Positions 1 through 6,300 of a stretch of 10,327 nt of DNA are shown one piece after another. Source of the DNA: Baffinella frigidus. Lineage: Eukaryota > Cryptophyceae > Cryptomonadales > Baffinellaceae. The first letter of the stretch is position 1, and each line of letters begins with the position of its first letter. The notes beneath the pieces were generated by a model. That model worked only from the letters and a program-made list of their open reading frames with translations, was not told the origin of the DNA and ran no database searches. The stretch lies in NCBI GenBank assembly GCA_026770585.1, contig MU646337.1:838920-849246 (forward strand), in the 5' to 3' direction. Both the position numbers and the translations under genes were made by a program.

Positions 1-4
1 GTTT

Positions 5-101
5 TGGGGTCTGGGGTCTGGGGTCTGGGGTCTGGGGTCTGGAGTCTGGGGTCTGGGGTCTGGGGTCTGGGGTCTGGGGTCTGGGGTCTGGGGTCTGGGG
101 T
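5..101. repeat. (GGGGTCT)n heptamer tandem repeat at left edge
   Basis: About 13 near-perfect copies of a 7-bp unit, with one variant (GGAGTCT) near base 41. The tract starts at the window edge and ends directly against the stop codon of the large minus-strand gene. It is strongly strand-asymmetric (G-rich on plus) and has the length and G-run pattern of telomere-like or G-quadruplex-forming satellite DNA, but GGGGTCT is not a telomere unit I recognise. The frame open through it only reflects a period of 7 without stops; it is not a gene. Confidence 0.95.
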
Positions 102-392
102 TCACCGTCCGGAGGGACCGCGCCTCGACAACCACGCGTCGTCCACAGGGGGGGTCTTGTCGTCTTTCCACAGCAGGCAGGGGCTCGCGGCGTGGCTGGT
201 CCGGGGGCCCGAGAGCATGTTGTCGATGGCCGCGCAGGAAATCTCGAACGCGGCGCCGTAGCTCCCGGGGTTTTTCATGGCGTAGTCGTAGAACGCCGTG
301 GACAAGTTGAAGCTCCAGCCGTCTTGCACCTCGCCCTCCCAGCACACCACGTAGGGCACCCCCGCGAGGCGCAGCTTGTCGCCGAGCTCGAC
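102..392 (-). CDS. Exon 6: CHAT protease C-terminal part and stop
   Basis: Encodes 96 residues and TGA at 104-102. The sequence LRLAGVPYVVCWEGEVQD then FNLSTAFYDYAM and YGAAFEISCAA follows the conserved CHAT order after the catalytic Cys: small-residue turn, hydrophobic strand with Val-Val, an Asp-containing loop, the F-x-x-x-F-Y helix and a final Ala-rich helix. The last 30 or so residues are a basic tail. The stop lies at the edge of the heptamer repeat. A donor-like GGTGAAC overlaps the stop, so a further exon beyond the window is conceivable but not needed. Confidence 0.88.
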   Translation of the reverse strand, partial: VELGDKLRLAGVPYVVCWEGEVQDGWSFNLSTAFYDYAMKNPGSYGAAFEISCAAIDNMLSGPRTSHAASPCLLWKDDKTPPVDDAWLSRRGPSGR

Positions 393-3300
393 CTGTTGTG
401 CAGGGAAGCAGCTTAGGGGGTTGTTCAGGGTTGTTCGAGGTGGCAGCTTAGGGGCTGTTCAGGGTGGTTCAGGGTAGCAGCTTAGGGGGTTGTTTATTGT
501 TGGTCAGGGTAGCAGCTTAAGGTGTTGTTCAGGGAAGCAGCCCAGAGGGTTGTTCAGGGTAGCAGCTTACGGGGTTGTGTAGTGTGCAGTTTAGAGGGTT
601 GTGCAGGGTTGTTCAGGGCAGCAGCCACTTAGCAGCGACCAAAGATATTTCCCCCCGGATTCTTGGGGAAAATTCCGGTTGGAATCCATATCAAAGGATA
701 AGATTCTAGTACAAATCGTTAAGATGGACTACATCCGTGAAGACCTCGGCGGCTGCTAAGTGGTTACCGAGTCGCACGCGTTGAGGAAGACGAGCTCAAC
801 GGTCCCCTGCGCCGTGAGGAACGTGACGAAGCTCTCGTCAAGCACCGCGTCCGAGAAGTGCGCCAGCGACTTCTTCGCGACTTGACGCCCCTCCAGGCCC
901 ATCGCGCCATCGACGGTGTGCCCCGCCATGTGCACGATGACCACGTTGCCGGCCTTGAACGAGGCGACGCCCATCCGGAGAGAGTCCGCCGTGGCGTGGG
1001 AGTGCACGACTGGCGCGTGGAACGGGATGTGCGGGTTGTTGAAGATTTCCAAGATCTTCTGCGCCTCAGGGTGCACCTGGATTTCCGAGTCGCCCCGCGC
1101 CAGAAACACAGCGATGCCCAACTTCTGGGCAGGGCTCTGCTCGAAGTCCGCCCGGTTCGCCAAAGCGCCCTGCGGGTCCGTGCGGAGCATCTCCGCCCAT
1201 GCTGGCCGTTGGCCCGACGGCACGGAGAAGCGCCCGGGCGTGAGGCGCTCGGGCGAGACGTCGGGGCTCGCGCACACCTGCTCATAGAGAGAGAGAGGGA
1301 TTATTATTAACGAATAGCACGACCGTTGACTGTTCAGCGCTGTTCCTGGAACAAAGCTTGCCCTGATTAGTTACCCTCCTGGTAGGAAATGACTCGGGTT
1401 AGTCGACTGTCGTTCGGACTCTCCGACAACAGGCCCGAATACACCACCATATCATTACCAGTACCGCAATGATTGCTAGGTGTCGCTACCACCGTGCCTT
1501 GGGAAAACGAATCCCCCGTTCCCGGCAGCGTCAGATGTACTTCCTACATGCGCCAAATCAGCGAGCGCGGGAGTCTACCTCGTTTTAAGACAATGGAGGG
1601 CTCGCGTGGTATCGAGCCACACCCGATTCAGGTGCACACCAGTCAGTAAACTTCATAAACATCTCTCTCTCTCTACCCACACGCGCGGACTACGAAGGGA
1701 TTTCGTGAATAACCCATCCACTCGGTAGGCTACGGATCTTTCAAGAGCCCCAGATCCGGGGGTCACGTGATCCAATTTGTACCAGAAAAGGCCTCAAAGT
1801 CAATTTTCTCGGGGCAAGTTGACTTTTCAGAAGAGGTCGTAGTCCACTGTGTGGTGTGGATAAGCCCTTTGTCCTACGGGAGGCAATCCTTAGGGATATA
1901 GGGTTGCTTCTACGGACATCCTAACCGATTCTCGGTGGCGCAGCCACCGAAAATTCATTCGTAGCCTGCTGTGCGGTACAGAGATCACGTGGCATCAGGC
2001 CACACTCGATTCAGGTGCACACCAGTCAGTAGAGATCTCTCCCTCTACCATCGCGACAAGCTCAAAGACTACCTCCTGCAAGTCCATTCTAAATTTAGCA
2101 CCAGGAAAAAGGGAGGACACACAAACCCAGTGTGGTTACACAGTCTGGTGTAAAGTCACAGTTGGTTCAACGCTACAATTACCGGTTTAAAAGTATCCAC
2201 TCCTCACGCGGCCACACCTGTGGCCACAGGTCATGAGCCTCGAGGCTCGTGAGCCTCGGTCGGAAAGGTGATGAGCCTCGGTTGGACAGGTGATGAGCCT
2301 CGATGGTTGACTAATGAAGGTATCTTAGATCGCGCCTCTTCCCAAGCGGGGTCTCACCTGCTCGAAGACGGCGAGCATGTGCGTGCCGTCCGGGAACCGC
2401 TTCCTCGCTTTCTTCGCCAGCGCCACCGTGACGAACTCCACCACGGCACTGCCCACCCCAACCTGCAGAGAGCCCCAGGGTACTTCACTTGGAGGGCGGG
2501 TGGAAGCTCTCTGCCATGTCGAGAGTATTCTAACCATTGTGGGCCACCACAGAGAGTTCCACGACTGTACACCTCGTGGAAGGATAAGGACTAGGAACAC
2601 CTCAAATTAGACAAGAGCAGCGGGACCCACCTGCAAGGGCGGCGTCGCGGCCTTTCGGATGTTGTGCATGAGGTCAGCGTCGTTCCTGCCGGCGAAAGGA
2701 CGGCGCCCCTCCAGCAGCTCAAAAAAGACGACCCCAGCGGTCCACACGTCCATCCCGAAGTCAGGATCGCACCCCCTGGTCTGCTCCGGGGAGGCGTACG
2801 CCGGCGTGCCGAGGAAAGTCCACTCCTGCGTGAGCGTCTTGGTCGAGAGCTGCTGTTTGGAGGTCCCCAAGTCGACGATGACGACCCTGTCAGGGTTGTC
2901 GTCGCGTCCAGCGCGGAGCATGATGTTCTCCGGCTTGATGTCGCGGTGGATCACCCTCTTCTCGTGCAGCACGCTCACCCCGCGCAGCAGCCCCCGCATG
3001 ACCCACGTCGCCTCCTCCTCCCCCAGACCCGCCCCCCCCGTCTCCTGCAGGCGAAGCTTGAGGTTCTGTCCGTTGATGAACTCCATCACCATCGCGTTCG
3101 GCTGGACAAACACCTCGAACTTGACCACGTTCGGGTGTTGCAGCGCCCTCAGGTTCTGCACCTCCACCCTCACACGCTCGGTCTCCTGCAGACAGATCTT
3201 GACCGCAAACTCACGCCCCCGCCCACCCTCCTCTTTCGCGTGCCACACCGTCCCCTGGGCACCGTTCCCCAAGCGCTCCCCAAGAACGTATCCTGGCACT

Positions 3301-6300
3301 GAAGGGGCTGCCTGCGGGCCCTCCGAAACGACTGCGGAGGAACCCTGCGATAATGTGGCAGCGCCGCTCTGCGCCGAGCTCCGAGTGGCACTCGTCTTGG
3401 CGGGGCTCGACCCAGCACGAGACGCGTGCTCCCTCGCTGCGCTGGCCTGGGAGACCGCTGGCTGCTCGCCCCTCAAGGCCGCCAACATCTTCCGCACCTT
3501 CTTCTCCGAGATCACCGGAAGCGCCATCCCTTCCACGTCGTCGTCATCCAGCTCGTTGAGATCACTCAAAACCTTCGCCCCCATCCCCGTGAACACCGCC
3601 GCAAGCTCCTCCAGACCCCACGTGCGCAACACTGCAAGAAGCGACCCCGCGTCCTCAACCCCCCGCTCCCATTTTTCCATGTGGCGCTGAAGTGACCCGA
3701 CCATTCCCGAGCGCTTCGCTGGAGCACTGTCGAGCTTAGCCTCACGTCGCCGACCTGCCATGTAATGGACCACCGCCTGAACGTTGCCGGAATCGAAAAC
3801 TGCGGCCGGTAGCCAGTCCTTCAATCCCGTGCACCCCAAAATCTTCAACGTCTGCAGTCCCGTCAGCGCCCCAATCCCCTCCGGAAGCTCCTTCAGACTC
3901 ATGCATTCTGACAAATCGAGCGTCTGCAGCCCCGCCAGCGATCCCACCCCCTCCGGAAGCTGATTCAGACGCTTGCATGCAGACAGGTCGAGCGTCTGCA
4001 GTCCCGTTAGGGACCCCATCTCCTCTGGAAGCTGCTCAAGGCCTTTGCATCTCGACAAATCGAGCGTCTGAAGTCCCATCAGAGACCCCACCCCCTTGGA
4101 AAGTTTCTTCACACTCGTGCATCCCGAAAGATTGAGCGTCTGCAGCCCCGTCAAGAACCCCATCCCCTCCGGAAGCTCCTTCAGAATCTCGCATCTCGAA
4201 AGGTCAAGAGTCTGCAGCCCCGCCAGCGACTTCATCCCCTCCGGAAGCTGCTTCAACCCCGAGCAATGCGAAAGATCGAGCGTCTGCAGTCCCGTCAGGG
4301 ACCCCATCTCCGCTGGAAGCTGCTCAAGACCTTTGCATCTCGACAAATCGAGCGTCTGAAGTCCCGTCAGAGACCCCACCCCCTTGGGAAGGGTCTTCAC
4401 ACTCGTGCATCCCGACAGATCGAGCGTCTTCAACCCCACCAGAGACCCCACCCACTCCGGAAGGTCCTCAAAGTGTCTGCACTCCGACATTTTCAGCGTC
4501 TGCAGCCCCGAGAGCGACCCCATTGCCTCCGGAAGCTTCACCGGACCCTCGCAACCCGACAAGTTGAGCGTCTTCAGCCCCGACAGCGACCCAAACCACG
4601 TCGGAAGCACCTTGACTTTTGTGCAACACGAAAGATCGAGAGTCTGCAGTCCCGTCAGCGACCCCATCCACTCCGGAAGTTCCTGCAGACTCTCGCATCT
4701 CGACAATTCCAGTGACTGCAGTCCCATCAGCGACCCCATCCACGCCGGAAGCTTCTCAAGACTCGTGCAACTCGACAGGTTGAGCGACTGCAGCCCCGTC
4801 AGAAATCCCAACCATTTCGGAAGCTCCTTGAGACCGGTGAAGTACGACATAGTGAGCGTCTGCAGTCCCGTCAGCAACCCGACCCACTCCAGAAGCTCCA
4901 CACGAAATCTGCAAAACGACAAAACGAGTGTCCGCAGCCCCGTCAGCGACCCCATCCCCTCCGGAAGCTTCTCCAGACCCGCGCACTGCGAAAGATCGAG
5001 CGTGCGCAGTCCCGCCAGAAACCCCATCCCCTCCGGAAGCTCCTGCAGGCACTTGCATCCAGAAAGATCGATTGTCTGAAGTCCCATCAGAGACCCCAAC
5101 CCCCCCGGCAGCTGTTTAAGACTTTTGCATTTGGACAGATTGAGCGTCTGCAGCCCCGTCAAGAACCCCATCCCCTCGGGAAGCTCCGTCAGGATCTCGC
5201 ATCTCGAAAGGTCAAGCGTCTGCAGCCCCGCCAGCGACTCCATCCCCTCCGGAAGATGCTTCAACCCCGAGCAACGCGAAAGATCGAGCGTCTGCAGTCC
5301 CACAAGAGACCAAATCCCCTCCGGAAGCTCCTCGAGACATTTGCAACCCGACAGATCGAGCGTCTGAAGTCCCGTCAGCGACCCCATCCATTCCGGAAGC
5401 GCCTTCAGTTTCCCGCATGCATGCACGCGCAGTTGCGTGAGGTTCGACAGCGACCCAACCCAGCTGGGAAGCTCGTTCGTGCGCTCTGAGCCTGCCAACC
5501 CGAGGGTCGATAGGTTCGGCAATTTCCCCGATGCATCCAGCAGATCCGGGAAGTGCTCCACCCCCTCCAAGCCCAGCGCCGTCAGGTTCTGCAGCGCGCC
5601 AAGCCACGCAGGCAGCGTTCCAAGCCGCACTTGCTCCGAGACTCCTGGAAACTTGCCGAGCCGCATGGAGAGCACCTTTCCGCCAAACTCCCGCACTCCG
5701 CTGGGCACTTGCGTTATCCCCGGACAGGCCCGCAGGTCCACCGCATCCTCCCGCACTTTCAGCACCTCCTCCGTGCGCCCTTGCCCCGACCCCCACACTG
5801 TCACCTTCACATCGCTCCACGCGCCCGCACCACCCTGTCGCTTCTCGTGGCAGCCCCCGCAGAGGAAATGCGTGTCCGCGTCGTTCTGGTCACTGCCGTG
5901 GCGGCACCGCCACCATGCACCCCCCCCGCTCCACAAGACGAGGCACCTGGCGCAGGCACCTGTCGTCTCTGGGCGGAATCCTCCCCCTTCTCGCCGCTGG
6001 TACACCGGACTGGCCTCCGGCACCAGCTCGTGGCCCTTGTTGCAGAGCACCCGTTGCGACACCTGCCGTGACGCACACCAAGTCAAGAAAGAGAAGTCGG
6101 GGCACCGGCCTCAGGTTCTGCGGACCAGCACAGCTCTCAACAATGAACGCGCAGGAAATGGTGGGTTGCGTGAGGATGATTCGTGTGCAGGAATGGACAA
6201 CGCCATGGCTATCCCCATCAAGGGAGATTTCGCTGCGCTACCAAAAACGCTGCGACACAGTTCAGGTCGTTCAGGGGCGCGTGAGGACTGGGTTGAGAAT

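Larger units (their letters stand above)
393..767 (-). other. Intron 5 (375 nt, phase 0)
   Basis: Donor TCG followed by GTAACC, acceptor CACAACAG before GTCGAG. Joining gives NACDS-VELGDKL, the expected continuation of a CHAT domain. Reading through instead hits TAG within three codons. The intron is made of two repeats, a 139-bp inverted-repeat-bounded element and a degenerate tandem array. Confidence 0.85.
1278..2357 (-). other. Intron 4 (1080 nt, phase 0), repeat-rich
   Basis: Donor GAGCAG followed by GTGAGA. The acceptor follows a CCCTCTCTCTCTCTATGAGCAG tract and precedes GTGTGC. It separates the kinase from the CHAT domain. The inside has no supportable gene but carries a duplicated 44-bp segment, perfect palindromes and a 22-bp tandem repeat (listed separately), which suggests transposon debris. 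An undetected small exon between kinase and protease cannot be excluded, although none is needed to keep frame. Confidence 0.75.

Noticed and set aside
764-1310. Arg- and Ser-rich overlapping frames on both strands across exon 5
   Set aside because: GC-rich coding sequence keeps other frames open; only the frame ending at the intron 5 donor has CHAT motifs.
1605-2031. Direct repeat pair as long terminal repeats of a retroelement
   Set aside because: The copies are only about 44 bp well conserved, 383 bp apart, with no TG-CA ends, primer site or reverse transcriptase.
4096-5489. Plus-strand open frames across the LRR region that look like Ser/Pro- or Arg-rich repeat proteins
   Set aside because: They are the antisense of the 72-bp coding repeat; a stop-free unit keeps several frames open by periodicity.
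3816-5615. Regularly spaced repeats suggestive of a CRISPR or satellite array
   Set aside because: The 72-bp period is in codon phase with a conserved LRR consensus and variation falls at LRR-variable positions.
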